From positions 39,046,130-39,110,129 of the forward strand of contig JAPXFY010000022.1 of NCBI GenBank assembly GCA_030674185.1: a stretch of DNA of 64,000 nucleotides. The letters are read 5' to 3'. Shown one piece after another: positions 46,795 through 58,640 of the stretch. The notes beneath the pieces are model-generated. The model was not told where the DNA came from, ran no database searches, and was given only the letters and a program-made list of their open reading frames with translations. How positions within the stretch are numbered: position 1 is the first letter of the stretch; every line of letters starts with the position of its first letter. The stretch is from Monoplex corrugatus. Taxonomy: Eukaryota > Mollusca > Gastropoda > Littorinimorpha > Ranellidae. The position numbers were made by a program, and so were the translations under genes.

Positions 46795-47330
46795 AACCAG
46801 ACCCAGCTGGAACTCTTTTTAGCCGCCTCTGCCACTGCCTTTAGGGCTCTGGTCCTCTCTCTCCCAGAAATCAAGAGCTATTTCATGAGATCATAGGCTG
46901 ATGTGCTTATCAACCCCCTTGCTCCAACCTCTATGGCGAGGACACTGGCTTGAAAGCCATATTCCCTCAAGTTGCTGGCTAAACTGGTATACTTTTCATG
47001 GTCTTATAGATATGGGACTTGCAGATTGGCTGAGGACAGAGAGGGTGGGAGATGTACTTGCAGCAACAAGGGATATATTCGTTCGAAGGGCCATGATCGC
47101 TTACGCCATGCGGCAGGTTCATGATCATGATGATATGGGCTTCCTGCGTTCTATTTTCATATGGCATAGTGAGTTTGATCAGAATGATTTGTTTTGATGA
47201 ATGGGACTGGAGATCTACATTACAGTCTCATGCCACACCTGCTGGCGATTCCTGGAAGTTTGTTTTTTCCATTGTGGAAGATCGGCTGTGCACTGCCAGT
47301 CATCCGCTCCATCCAGCAGATTTGATTTGG
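46795..47330 (-). mobile_element. Diverged HERO-type LINE fragment (endonuclease end)
   Basis: Matches 18960-19380 in order: GCCTCTGCCACTGCCTTTAG, TTTCATGAGATCATAGGC, CTCCAACCTCTATGGCGA, CATATGGCATAGTGAG. It is frame-broken and interrupted at 47020-47135 by a piece of an RTE-like LINE. Confidence 0.78.
47020..47135 (+). mobile_element. RTE-like LINE 3' end inserted in the HERO fragment
   Basis: LADWLRTERVGDVLAATRD and RRAMIAYAMRQ, then a GATCATGATGAT tail; the same family as 29600-29820. Confidence 0.7.
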
Positions 47331-47331
47331 T

Positions 47332-47632
47332 TAAGTTTTTACGTCGACACCTACCTCAGGTGATATGGCCCACGGGGATAACCATCCCAGGGAAGTGAGG
47401 GAAGTGGGACTTACCTAATCCTATACCAAACGATTTTTAAGATAGGGCAGTGAGAAGGCCAGTTTTAAAGGGGGAATTTATCTAATCCTATACCGACACC
47501 ACCAGAACAACAATGATGTTAAGATTACGGTGAGAAGGCCAGTTTTAATGTAGCGCACCCTCGGATTAGAACCCACAACCATTAGCATGTGAATCCGACG
47601 CTCAACCAAATGAGTTACTAAGGCCCACAATC
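47332..47632 (-). repeat. tRNA-derived SINE family B, copy 3
   Basis: Reverse orientation of copies 1 and 2, with CATTAGCATGTGAATCCGAC and CACCACCAGAACAACAATG. A 90-bp internal segment (TAATCCTATACC ... GAGAAGGCCAGTTTTAA) is partly duplicated. Confidence 0.8.
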
Positions 47633-47754
47633 CATCAGACCTTTTTCAGACCTTTTTCAGGCCACAGTTTGCTGTCTCCTGCAATGTAGAAGGTTGTGGA
47701 GCTTCGATGCATTGGTTTCTTTCTTTGGCAGTATTGATAGCTTGGGGAGATGGA

Positions 47755-47883
47755 GATGGAGAGGGGGGGAGAGAGAGAGACAGAGAGAGCGAGTGAGAGA
47801 ATGAATGAATGTCACATTGGTGTGTGTGTGTATAAGAGAGAAAGAGAGAGAGAGAGAATTAATTTCACACTGGTGTGTGTGTG

Positions 47884-47923
<40 letters not shown>

Positions 47924-47945
47924 TTTCACGCTGGTGTGTGTGTGT

Positions 47946-48004
<59 letters not shown>

Positions 48005-48213
48005 TTTCACACTGGTGTGTGTGTGTATAAGAGAGAGAGAGAGAAGAATGTCACACTGGTGTGTGTGTGTGTGTGTGTGTGTAAGACAGACAGAGAGAGA
48101 GAGAGAGAGATGACATTGGAGAGATAGAGATAGAGAGAATGTCATATTGGTGTGTGTGTGGGGGGTGTATGTGAATACTTGTGAGAGTGAGTGAGGAGTG
48201 GTGTGTGTGTGTG

Positions 48214-48260
<47 letters not shown>
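47755..48260. repeat. Compound minisatellite of (GA)n and (TG)n blocks
   Basis: About seven cycles of a (GA)n block, a GAATGAATTTCACACTGG linker and a (TG)n block, then a longer (TG)n run at 48200-48258. Open frames here are artefacts. Confidence 0.93.
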
Positions 48261-48262
<2 letters not shown>

Positions 48263-48349
48263 CATTTGCTTGCTTGTCAGAGTGCACATGTGTACATACG
48301 TATGTGAGTCGTGCTGATTTGCAGTTTCAAAAGAACACCCACAAACACA

Positions 48350-48715
<366 letters not shown>

Positions 48716-49304
48716 AAAAGTTATTTATCATCAATTTGTATTTTACATCAAAATAATTTTCCAGGCCTCGTCACACACCCAGTGAAGTGGAGAAAAAACA
48801 AGAAGAAGAAGAAGACAAAACAAACAACAAAAAAAGACAACCAACATGAAACTCACCCACATCAACTTCTAACTGAGCAAGGCCAAAACCAGGCTACCTC
48901 ATGAAAAACACTTAAGTTTTTGAGCTAGTTTCTCAGAGGAAAGAAAAACGAAGAAAAAAAAAAAAATAAGATGCATCAAAAGATAAGTACGCGGCGTATA
49001 AATCATCCAAAATAAATAATCGTAAGGTACAGTTGTGTATGTACGTACATACATAAGAAAAGAGATGAAGTATGTACATAGAAAAAGTTGCAGATCGACA
49101 CATGTAACACCACAGCGGCAATAAAAGTATACAATCAGGTTATAAAACAGTGACATAATCACCACAATGACATGGACATGAAATGACAGTATCAAGAAAA
49201 AAAACACCCAAACAGCAAAACCAAACATTCCACCCTCCAAAAACAAAAAACAAACCAAAAAAGAACCAAAAACATGGATGGGTACAAAGTGATGGTGATG
49301 ACAT

Positions 49305-49600
49305 CGATTTATTCGAGATTCTTCGTGCTTGGGCAATACCACATGAGCTCGACTCAAATCTGTCTGTATTTTGATTATAGACTTCATTCAAGAAAGATTC
49401 ATCGTGCTTGGACAAAACCACATGAGCTCCACCCAAATCTGTCCATAGTCTGATTTTAGACTTTATTCAAGAAAGATCCATCGCGCTTGGACAAATCCAC
49501 GTGGGCTCCACCAAAACATGCCAGTAGTATGATTTTAGACTTTATTAAAAAAGATTCAGCATGTTTGGACAGTTCCACACGGGCTTCACCCAAATCTGCC
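49305..49600. repeat. Tandem repeat, unit about 79 bp, 4 copies
   Basis: Units share TTTATTCAAGAAAGATTCA, CGTGCTTGGACAA and CATGAGCTCCACCCAAATC. It precedes a GCTGACACCACTGG block at about 49775. Confidence 0.83.
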
Positions 49601-49800
49601 AACAGTTATCTGGCATACTCCAAAATCCTGCGCAAAAAACAAAACAAACAAACAAACAAACCTATGTGTTGACAAAAATCATGAAAAGGAGGGGGTGTGG
49701 GGGAGAGGGAGGGAGAGAGGATGGGTTGGGAGGGGGGAGGGGGGCAAGCAAAACGGAATCTATGGAACTGTAAGCTGACACCACTGGAATGACTGCAGTG

Positions 49801-50487
49801 TTAACCCTATGACTCCCACACCCTGTCCACCAGCTTCCTGCATTGCTAACCATGCCAGCAAAGCAAAAAGTAAATTAACCCTTTGATTCCCGCACCCTGT
49901 CCACCAGCATCCTGCATTGCTAACCATGCTAGCAAAGCAAAAATAAATTAACCCTTTGATTGCCTCACCCTGTTCACCTGCATCCTACATTGCTAACCAT
50001 GCTAGCAAAGCCAAAAAAATTAACCCTTTGATTCCCGCACCCTGTCCACCAGCATCCTGCATTGCTAACCATGCTAGCAAAGCAAAAAATAAATTAACCC
50101 TTTGATTGCCTCACCCTGTTCACCTGCATCCTGCATTGCTAACCATGCTAGCAAAGCAAAAAAATTAACCCTTTGATTCCCACACCCTGTCCACCAGCAT
50201 CCTGCATTGCTAACCATGCTAGTAAAGCAAAAACATTAACCCTTTGACTCACTCAACCTGTTCACCAGCTTCCTGCATTGCTAACCATGCTAGCAAAGCA
50301 AAAAAATTAACCCTTTGATTCTCACCCTGCCTACCAGCATCCTGCATTGCTAACCATGCTAGCAAAGCAAAATCTTAACCCTCTGATTCCCTCATCCTAT
50401 CCACCAGCTTCCTACAGAAAGCTGGTGGATAGGGTGAGGAAGTCAAAGGGTTAAGTTTTTGCGGTTGGTGGATAAGGTGCAGGTTAA
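49801..50487. mobile_element. TTAA MITE with a tandem array of left half-units
   Basis: Eight half-units of about 73 bp (TTAACCCTTTGATTCCC ... CTAACCATGCTAGCAAAGC) start at about 49801, 49875, 49949, 50019, 50095, 50166, 50238 and 50307, followed by the inner palindrome (50375-50455) and the right arm to TTAA 50484. Units of the GCACCCTGTCCACC and CTCACCCTGTTCACC types alternate, giving a two-unit higher-order pattern. Confidence 0.9.
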
Positions 50488-50520
50488 AATAGGTCAATTT
50501 TCATGTTGCAGGCCTAGGAT

Positions 50521-50713
50521 TTAACTTTTGACTTCTGCATCCTATCCACCAACTGCAAAAACTTAACCCTTTTGACTCTCTCACACTATCCACCAGCTTC
50601 CTGCGGGGAAGCTGGTGGATAGGTGAGGGAGTCAAAGGGTTTAGGTTTTGCTTTGCTAGCATGGTTGCCAATGCGGGATACTGGTGGACACGATGCGGGA
50701 GACGGAGGGTTAA
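50521..50713. mobile_element. TTAA palindromic MITE, nested copy
   Basis: TTAA at both ends, left arm ACTTCTGCATCCTATCC, inner palindrome CCAGCTTCCTGCGGGGAAGC, right arm GCTAGCATGGTTGCCAATGC. Confidence 0.86.
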
Positions 50714-50944
50714 TTTTGAGACATCAAATCTTGTGTCGACGGCGCTGTCAAAAAAAAGAAAAAAACTTTAAAAAAAAATAAAAAAAAAAAAAGGAAAGAA
50801 AAAACAAACAAACCATCCAGTCCTCATAAATAGGAACTGGCCCATTCAGAATCCAACCTTTAATCCCTGTGCTATCAACATGATACACTTTAGTCGTCTT
50901 TAGTTGACTGAGCTAACAAGTCCATGATTGTTGATGATAAGAAC

Positions 50945-51530
50945 ATGACGGGTATCATAGTCAAGTGAGTTAAAGTCCAATTTCCAACTGTTTCAGTCCC
51001 GAGTTCGATCCTACCTAGACACCTCAACCTGATTTTTCCCATCTCCCAGGTCAACATGTGTGCCGACCTACTGATTACCTAAACCCCCTTCTTGTGTATA
51101 TGCACGCAGAATATCAAATATGCACGTTAACCCTTTGACTCCTGCACCATATCCACCAACTGCAAAAACTTAACCCTTTGACTCCCTTGCCCTATCCACC
51201 AGCTTCCTGCAAGAAGCTGATGGATAGGCTGAGGGAGTCAAAGGGTTAAGTTTTTGCTTTTACTAGTATTGTTGATAATAGAAGCCAGTGGACAGGGTGC
51301 AGGAGCCAAAGGGTTAAAGATCCTGTAAGTCATGTCAGAGTCTGGTGGCTTATGGAAACATGAAAACCCCCAGCATGCAACGCCCACCAAAGATGCAGAC
51401 TGTGCAACAACATATGGAGTGTGGTCAGCTCCCCTAACAGCTTGAGTTTCTGTGCTCCATTAAAAAGGTTTCATTATGCGTAAAGAACAGTGAGTGAAAT
51501 TGGGTTTGGAAAATTAGCGCCATACAAATG
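50945..51530 (+). repeat. tRNA-derived SINE family E interrupted by a TTAA MITE
   Basis: tRNA-like head with CGAGTTCGATCC, body TCTCCCAGGTCAACATGTG and CGCAGAATATCAAATATGC, then CACGTTAA. It resumes after the MITE at 51318 with AGATCCTGTAAGTCATG and CCCAGCATGCAACGCC. From memory, this tail is common in marine gastropod sequences. Confidence 0.83.
51127..51317. mobile_element. TTAA MITE inserted in a SINE, showing the nested structure
   Basis: TTAA 51127-51130 and 51314-51317 flank the outer element. A second pair, TTAA 51170-51173 and 51246-51249, flanks a 72-bp inner palindrome (CCTATCCACCAGCTTCCTGC ... complement). The left outer arm ends ACTGCAAAAAC just before the inner TTAA; the right one starts GTTTTTGC just after it. 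Confidence 0.93.
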
Positions 51531-51639
51531 ATTTCTTTACAATAACAAAAAAAAATAACAAAATGACAATGACATGCAAAGATGGTCACAAAGCAAGAAC
51601 AAAAACTTCTGCACAAATGATGACCCAATCATATGATCA

Positions 51640-52110
51640 TGACATTAGACATCAAAATAAAACAATGACGAAGGATATATAATGACAATGATAATCATAC
51701 CAATGAAAAAAATGACGATGATGTCAAATGACCATGCCAACAGAATAATGATGCTGAGACAAAAACAATTAAACAATAACAAACACACTGACACAACACA
51801 AACAATGACATTTAAACAACAACTCAAAACAATAATGACACAACACAATCAAACAATGACTCAAAACAATGACACAAATGATATAATTAAACAATCACTC
51901 AAAACAATGATACAGTAAAACAATGACTCAGTCACACAAACATGACTCAAATGAACACAATACAACAATGACCCCAAAACAATGACACATCAAACAATGA
52001 CAGAAACGACAAATCAAACAATGACTCAAACAGTGGTACAATCAAACAATGACACAATTAAACAATGACTCAATACAATGACGCAACCAATGACTCGAAA
52101 CAATGACACT
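51640..52110. repeat. Low-complexity AACAATGAC repeat
   Basis: Degenerate 10-13 bp units of the AAACAATGACTCA type over about 450 bp; no gene. Confidence 0.85.
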
Positions 52111-52195
52111 ATGCCCCAGAACTCACAAAACCATGCATAATCACAAAAAGAAATGACATCCAGACAGACAGAGAATAGATACAAGTGTTCTCTGT

Positions 52196-52206
52196 GTGTA
52201 CGTGTC

Positions 52207-52252
<46 letters not shown>

Positions 52253-52497
52253 TCTGTGTTTGTGTGTGCATGCATGTGTGAGTGCACACATGTGTGTGCA
52301 TGTGTGAGTGCACACATTGTGTGCATGTGTGAGTGCACATATGTGTGTGCATGTGTGTGTGTCTATTTGTCAGTATGTGCACATGTGAGTCTGTGTTTGA
52401 ATATGAGCATGAGACTAAGTGTGTATATGTGTGCGTTACACATATGACGATGATGATGATGATGATGATGATGATGTGTGTGTGTGTGTGTGTGTTG

Positions 52498-52539
<42 letters not shown>

Positions 52540-52675
52540 AGTGTGCACACTTTTATGCTTGAGAGTGTGCATGAGTGCACATGTGTGTGTGAATGTGTGT
52601 ACATGTGTGTGTATGCACATGCATGCGTGTGTGCACATGTGAGTATGTATGTATGTGTGTGTGCACACGCACCAG
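52196..52675. repeat. (TG)n, (ATG)n and GTGCACATG-rich simple repeats
   Basis: TG tracts at 52209-52250 and 52476-52533, (GAT)n at 52446-52475, and repeated GAGTGCACACATGTG blocks between. Confidence 0.95.
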
Positions 52676-52964
52676 ATGTTAGCAAAGGCAAAGAACAAGA
52701 CGACTTCAGTTAGTTTATATACATGTACAAACAGAACAGGGGAGGTAAATTGTGAACAAACACAAGTCACAAGTAACAGTGTATAATATTAACATTTTCC
52801 ACACACAACAATAAATTAACACTGGATGCAACTGTGCTGTTTGTCCCAATCATCCGACACTCGTCTCCACACGGAACTTGCTAGAACACCCAGCACGATG
52901 GTGCCTACGTCTTTGCTGGTGACAAATGGATCCCTCCGTCTGATTAGATGATAGATGTGCCCAG

Positions 52965-53188
52965 TTAACCTTTTCATTCCCACACCCTATCCACCAGCTG
53001 AAAAAATTAACCCTTTTACTCCCTCACCCTATCTACCAGCTGCAAAAACTTAACCCTTCCACTCCCTCACTCTATCCCGCAGGAAGCGGTGGACAGGATG
53101 AGGGAGTGAAAGGGTTAAGTTTTTGTTTTGCTGTCATGGCTGACAATGCGGGATGCTGGTGGATAAGGTGAGGGAGTCAAAGGATTAA
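52965..53188. mobile_element. TTAA MITE copy
   Basis: TTAACCTTTTCATTCCC start, two left arms, an inner palindrome with a shortened left arm (CTCTATCCCGCAGGAAGC), right arm TTGCTGTCATGGCTGACAATG, ending GGATTAA. Confidence 0.82.
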
Positions 53189-53600
53189 CCCTTTGACTCC
53201 TGCACCCCTCCACCAGCTACAAAATTGAACCCTTTCACTCCCTCACCATATCCATCAGTTTTCTACCTCATCAGCCGTGATTGTGAAGCAAAACCTTAAT
53301 CCTTTCACTCCCTCACTCTATCCACCAGCTTTCTACATTACTAGAATGACACCAGAGCAAAAACTTAACCCTTTCACCCCCTTGTCCTATCCATCAGCTT
53401 CCTACATTCCATGATTGTAAAGCAAAAGCTTAACCCTTTCACTCCCTCACCCTATCCATCAGCTTTCTTCATTACTAGTCCAAAAACTTAACCATTTCAT
53501 TCCCTAACCTTATCCCGCAGCAAGTTGGTGGATAGGGTGGGGGAGCGTTAGGATTAAGTTTAAACATCTGGTGTCTAAGGGGAAGGAGTGAAACAATTAA
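53185..53600. mobile_element. TTAA MITE, tandem arms of a diverged subtype
   Basis: Four consecutive CCTTTCACTCCCTCACC-type arms with CATCAGCTTCCTACATT linkers, then CCCGCAGCAAGTTGGTGG and an eroded right end GAAACAATTAA. The subtype has TTTCAC in place of TTTGAC. Confidence 0.78.
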
Positions 53601-53934
53601 CGGACACATCCTTGCAACAGCTATACCGAAAAGGGAAAAGTAATGGAAACGTTCCATAATTTCAGTATCCAGACATCATGCAATGTGATTAAATAAAAAA
53701 AAATTTCATACAGTTATAATACAAGGGAAAAAATAATCAGAACTTCGCAGGATTTCAATATCAACAAGACCATATGATGACTTCTGTGTGAATCAGCTTA
53801 TGATTTCTACCATCACAAACAAACAGACAGACAAAACAAACAAACAAAAACCAAACACAAGAAAAGTAAATGCAAACGCTTCCTCACTCATAGTCTCCTT
53901 CATACAACGCAGGCTGCTGTCATTTATTTAACAG

Positions 53935-54330
53935 TTGTTGTGGTTTGCACAACAGATGATCGACTGGAAGGTTCTGTGTTCATATCCCTTCAGTCCTGAC
54001 TATGGGATTTTTTCAGCTCCAACCGGCTCCTACCCCGAGTTAGTTGAGTGTGCTTATTGGGAAGATTGGGACCACACCGTCGAGTCTCATCCACTTCACG
54101 GATGCATCATGGTGGGTGCTGCTCAAATTTTCTGACCAACACTGCAGGTGTCTGTATTTCACAGTTCTGGTTGATGCCAGGTCATACTATGAAAGGAAGC
54201 ATAGAGTACAGCCCTGTCACACAGTCTCCATCCTAGATGGAACTCTGCAGATTATCGTCCCTGTTATTGTCATTATCATCAGAGCACTGTGAAAACTGTT
54301 CCAATTTCTGTGACCATGCAGATGGTGCAC
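53935..54330 (+). repeat. SINE family C, longest copy
   Basis: CTCCAACCGGCTCCTACCCC, GACTGGGACCACAC-like block, TCATCCACTTCACGGATGC, GACACTGCAGGTGTCTG-like block and GAGTACAGCCCTGTCA. A 63250-63470 copy covers the proximal half and 5279-5440 the distal half. Confidence 0.75.
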
Positions 54331-54354
54331 AATGGGGCAGGTAACAATGGTGTG

Positions 54355-55075
54355 GTCATTTGATCTACACAATGTTCATAAATCTGGCCTTTTGATTTAC
54401 ACACGTTTATAAATCTGGCCTTTGATCTATACAGTTTATAAATTTGGCCTTTGATCAACACAGTTTATAAATCTGGCCTTTTGATCTACACAGTTTATAA
54501 ATCTGGCCTTTGATCTATACAGTTTGTAAATCTGGCCTTTGATCTATACAGTTTGTAAATCTGGCCTTTAGATCTACACAGTTTATAAATCTGCCTTTGA
54601 TCTACACAGTTTATAAATCTGGCCTTTTGATGTAGTTTATAAATCTGGTTTTTTATCTTCACAGTTTATCAATCTGACCTTTGATCTACATAGTTTATAA
54701 ATCTGGCCTTTGATCAACACAGTTTATAAATCGGCCTTTGATTTACACAATGTTTACAAATCTGGCCTTTTGATCTACATACATATAGTTTATAAATCTG
54801 GCCACTTGATCTACAGACTTTATAAATCTGGCCTTATCTACACAATTTATAAATCCTGCCTTTGATCTACACAGTTTATAAATCTGGCCTTTTGATCTAC
54901 AGACTTTATAAATCTTGCCTTTTGATCTACACAGTTTAAAAATCTGTTCTTTGATCTACACAGTTTAAAAATCTGTTCTTTGATCTATACAGCTTATAAA
55001 TCAGTCCTAGGATCCACACAGTTTACAAATCTGCCCTTTTGATCTACAGACTTTATAAATCTGGCCTTTTTTCCA
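54355..55075. repeat. Minisatellite, unit about 30 bp, about 23 copies
   Basis: Unit TTTGATCTACACAGTTTATA followed by AATCTGGCC. Two units are repeated again at 55558-55612 inside a MITE. Confidence 0.93.
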
Positions 55076-55079
55076 ACCA

Positions 55080-55320
55080 TGTTCTCATTTGTTGGCTGAT
55101 AGGTGCAAGGATCAAGTGGTAAAACTTCGTATTTCCAATCCAAAGGTCTGGGGTTCGATCCTGCCTGGGTACCATCCACCTGGTGGGTAAAGGGTGGAGA
55201 TTCCCCCCCTCCTCCCCCTTCCTGTCTCCCAAGAGAGAGGCAAAATTTAAAAGCTAAAAATAACTTACAGGTCATGGTAGTGGTCAAAATAAAAAAACTG
55301 TAAAAATAATTTACAGGCAA
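55080..55320 (+). repeat. tRNA-derived SINE (family E head)
   Basis: CAAGTGGTAAAACTTCG, B-box-like GGGTTCGATCCTGCCTGGG and ACCTGGTGGGTAAAGGGTGG. The tail beyond about 55240 diverges. Confidence 0.7.
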
Positions 55321-55450
55321 AGTGAGTCAAAATGTCAAAAACTATGAAAGGCTGAAGGAGTCAAAAATTTTTTTTTTAAAAACCAGAAAAAATATCTCAC
55401 CTTGCCTGACAAAAGACTTGAGGAGGCTGAAAACTTGTGGCCATACCAGT

Positions 55451-55730
55451 GAACCCTTCGACTCCTGCACCCTATCAGTATCCTACATTGTTAACCATGC
55501 TAGCAAAGCAAACACTTAACCCTTTGACCCCCTCACCCTGTCCACCAACTTCTTGCAGGATCCACAGTTTACAGATCTGCCCTTTTGATCTACAGACTTT
55601 ATAAATCTGGCCTTTTTTTCTACCATGTTCTCCATTTGTTGGCTGATAGGTGCAAGGATCAAGTGGGTGAGGTAGTCAAAGGGTCAAGATTTTGCAGTTG
55701 GTGGATAGGGTGCAGGAGTCAAAGGGTTAA
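55451..55730. mobile_element. TTAA MITE with filler DNA at the palindrome apex
   Basis: Left arms are normal up to CCACCAACTTCTTGCAGGA. At 55558-55668 there is a segment matching about 55010-55125 (end of the 30-bp minisatellite plus the start of the SINE). The right inner arm resumes with GTGAGGTAGTCAAAGGG and the outer arm ends at TTAA 55727-55730. Confidence 0.85.
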
Positions 55731-56014
55731 AGATTATTCATATATTAGTGGCATGCAGGTAAAAATTGCAGCCCACAAATGAAAAGAAAGAAACAAAAAC
55801 TAAAGCGACAACAGATGTTTACGTGAGAGCTTGACAAGCCCTTAGTTTGTTGACTGCCGAACATTCTTGATGGCTGGTACATAGACTGATGCTTGACCCA
55901 TCCTAAAGACAAGACCTAGGAAATGCTATGATAACACTATCAACTTTACGGAGGCATTACCACGGGCAGCGAACAGGCAAGTTTTTCTGTTGCGGACTGG
56001 ATTAACCTTCCCTT

Positions 56015-56199
56015 TTAACCCTTTGCCTCCTGCACCCCATCCACCTACTGCAAAAATGTAACCCTTTGACTCCCTCACCCTATCCTGCAGGAAGCTGGTT
56101 GATAGGATGAGGGAATCAAAAGGGTTAAGTTTTTGCTTAGCTAGCATGATTGGCAATACAGGATAGCTGGCAGACAGGGTGCGGGAATCAAAGAGTTAA
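56015..56199. mobile_element. TTAA palindromic MITE, nested copy
   Basis: TTAA at 56015 and 56196. Left arm CCTCCTGCACCCCATCC, inner palindrome with a shortened left arm, right arm TTAGCTAGCATGATTGGC. Confidence 0.86.
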
Positions 56200-56299
56200 A
56201 CGCAACAAAGGCAGCGAACACAGGGCGAAAACGCCCAAGCACAAAAGATTACAGCGAGATTAAGTTTCAATTTCAGTTTCTCATGATGACGTCTCCGCG

Positions 56300-56405
56300 T
56301 TTGGAATGAATTCCGTATGCACTAACGTCACAGGTGCCATGTGTATGGTGACTGTGGCACATGCCTTAAGCCTGCACATAAACCCATGAACTGACCAGGT
56401 CTTGA
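56300..56405 (+). repeat. Interspersed repeat family D, copy 2
   Basis: Matches 14408-14512: GAATGAATTCCGTATGCAC, TAACGTCACAGGTGCCATG. Confidence 0.7.
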
Positions 56406-56599
56406 GAAAAATAGTGAGATTAAAACGTACGTAAAGCAAAGATTTGATAGCGAGCTCACCATGACAGGCCACATACAACATGATTAACATCGAAAACAGA
56501 AGCACACCCAACGTATCCAATTTCAAATATTTGATGCGATTCTCATTCATCTGCCTTAAACATTACCACTGATACATTCAATTTTCCAACACAGCCAAC

Positions 56600-57990
56600 A
56601 AATGTCCATGGTGCCAAGATGGCCACAACTGCACGACACAATTTTAAGAAAAAAAGAATCAGAAAACGCCAAAAAAATGATCATACAACAGGTACACCAT
56701 ATCTCTACAACAACTGACAAAAACATATTTCTACCAGCAAAATAACGGCAGGCAAAATCAGATCTGTATTAAAACACAAAACAAACAATTAAAGGGACAA
56801 GGTAGAAGAATGGAACAGGGGAGGGGAATTCACACACACACACACAAATGTACAAGATCATTAAATAACATCAAAAAAGAATAAAAAAAACAAAACAAAC
56901 AAACAAAAATCATTCTGTTAACCAAATACTGGGTTACCATACTAATGGTAGAACTGGCACAAAGTCAGTCTGTTAACCCTTTGACTGCCTCAACCTACCA
57001 CTAGGCTGAGGGACCCAAGTTAAAGCAAGACTAACAGACTACATGTATCTCTCACAAACAGAACATGATGGGGTTAAAGCTGGGATGTAACCAGTAATAC
57101 ATGTCTGATATGTAAATTGGACGGAAGAGTTAAAAGAGTTGACAAGCAAAGAAATAAATTAGCATGCAACTTTTGAAACTGGAAGGAAGATGCAGGGGAA
57201 AAGGTGGAGGGGGTGGGGGAGGATGGAAGAGGAGAGGCGGAGAAGTCATGTTCCGGAAAGTACTGGCAACCATGAACAAATTCTTTCCAATGCTGAAATA
57301 GCAACAACAAATAAATGCACATCTCCACCCAAACAAACAACAACAACACCAATACTCCAACTTCCACAAACCAGATAATCAACCAAACAAACAAACACCA
57401 AAACAAAAAAGGAAAAAAAAAGAATAGATTGAGAAAAACAAAAATCGCATTAAAGAAACTCTAGAAAGAAAGAAACAAACAAATGACAACCCCCCTTCAA
57501 AAATAAAAAAAGGCAAAAAATCTAAAAAAAACAACAACAAAAAACCCCAACAAAACAAAACAAAACAAAAAACCATGACAGATTTTGTCAGTAAATAAAA
57601 CCAAATAAAGAAGTCACCCTCTGGACTGACAGACAATACATACTGACTCCTCTTCACTGGATACCGACAAACTCGTTGTTACATCTTGTGGAATGAGCAA
57701 CTCCCCACCGAAGGGGGATAAATGAACTCCCCACTGAAGGGGGAAAACTGATGCAGAGTCCCAGCCACCGACTCTGACTCATCAACCAGTGGAATGTTAT
57801 TACCATAACAAATAATCAACATCTCCGTTTGCAGCCGTCAAAACCGCATGCAGGGTCCGAACAGTGACAAGACCTCACTGATATGCTTCAACAATCTCCA
57901 ATGTACAGCAACCGTCCTGGAACCATACGACGCCAAAACTGAAAAAAAAAATCCTCAAAGTCTACGACATAAACGTCTGGCCTCAGCTTT
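56600..57990. other. Non-coding A-rich region
   Basis: No gene seen. AAACAAAC-rich tracts; a short MITE-like scrap (TTAACCCTTTGACTGCCTC at about 56973); and a GAACTCCCCACTGAAGGGGG-type doublet near 57700-57750. Confidence 0.5.
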
Positions 57991-58014
57991 GAATTTCAGG
58001 TCAAAATGTCATGT

Positions 58015-58640
58015 ACATTTTTAATGCTCAGCTCTGAGGCAAGAAAGACAACTCTTGAAGACCTCATAGTCTCAGTTTTAAAGCAAGAAAGACAACTCTT
58101 GAAGACCTCAAAGTCTCAGCTTTAAATCAAGAAAGAGACAACTTTTGAAGACCGCATAGTCTCAGTTTTAAAGCAATAAAGGACTCCTAAGACCCTATAT
58201 TCTCAGCTTTAACCCTTTGAATCCCTTACGCTATCAACCAGCTTCCTGCAGATAGGGTGAGGGAGTCAAAGGGTTAAGTTTTTGCAGTTGGTAAACAGGA
58301 TGCAGGAGTCAAAAGGTTAAAACAATAAAGACAATTTCTGGAGATCCTACAGTCTCAGTTTTAAAGCAATAAAGACAATTTCTGGAGACCTACAGTCTCA
58401 GTTTTGAACATAAAGACAATTCTGAGACCCACAGTCTCAGTTAAGCAATAAAACAATTTCTGGAGACCCTACAGTCCCAAATTTAAAGCAATAAAGAAAA
58501 TTCTTGAAGAATCTCAAAGTCTCAGTTTTAAGGCAATAAAGCCATGTTTCTCAACACCGCAGTTTCCACTTTACAACAATAAAGACAACTTTTGAAGACC
58601 CCCATAACCTCAGCTTTAAAGCAATAAAGACAACTTTTGC
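58015..58640. repeat. Minisatellite, unit about 44-50 bp, interrupted by a MITE
   Basis: Units share GTCTCAGTTTTAAAGCA, ATAAAGACAATT and CTTGAAGACC. One unit is split by the TTAA MITE at 58209-58320. Confidence 0.87.
58209..58320. mobile_element. TTAA MITE inserted in a minisatellite unit
   Basis: TTAA 58209-58212 and 58317-58320. Uninterrupted neighbours read CAGCTTTAAAGCAATAAAG; here CAGCTTTAA and AACAATAAAG are separated by the MITE. The inner left arm is deleted. Confidence 0.88.
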
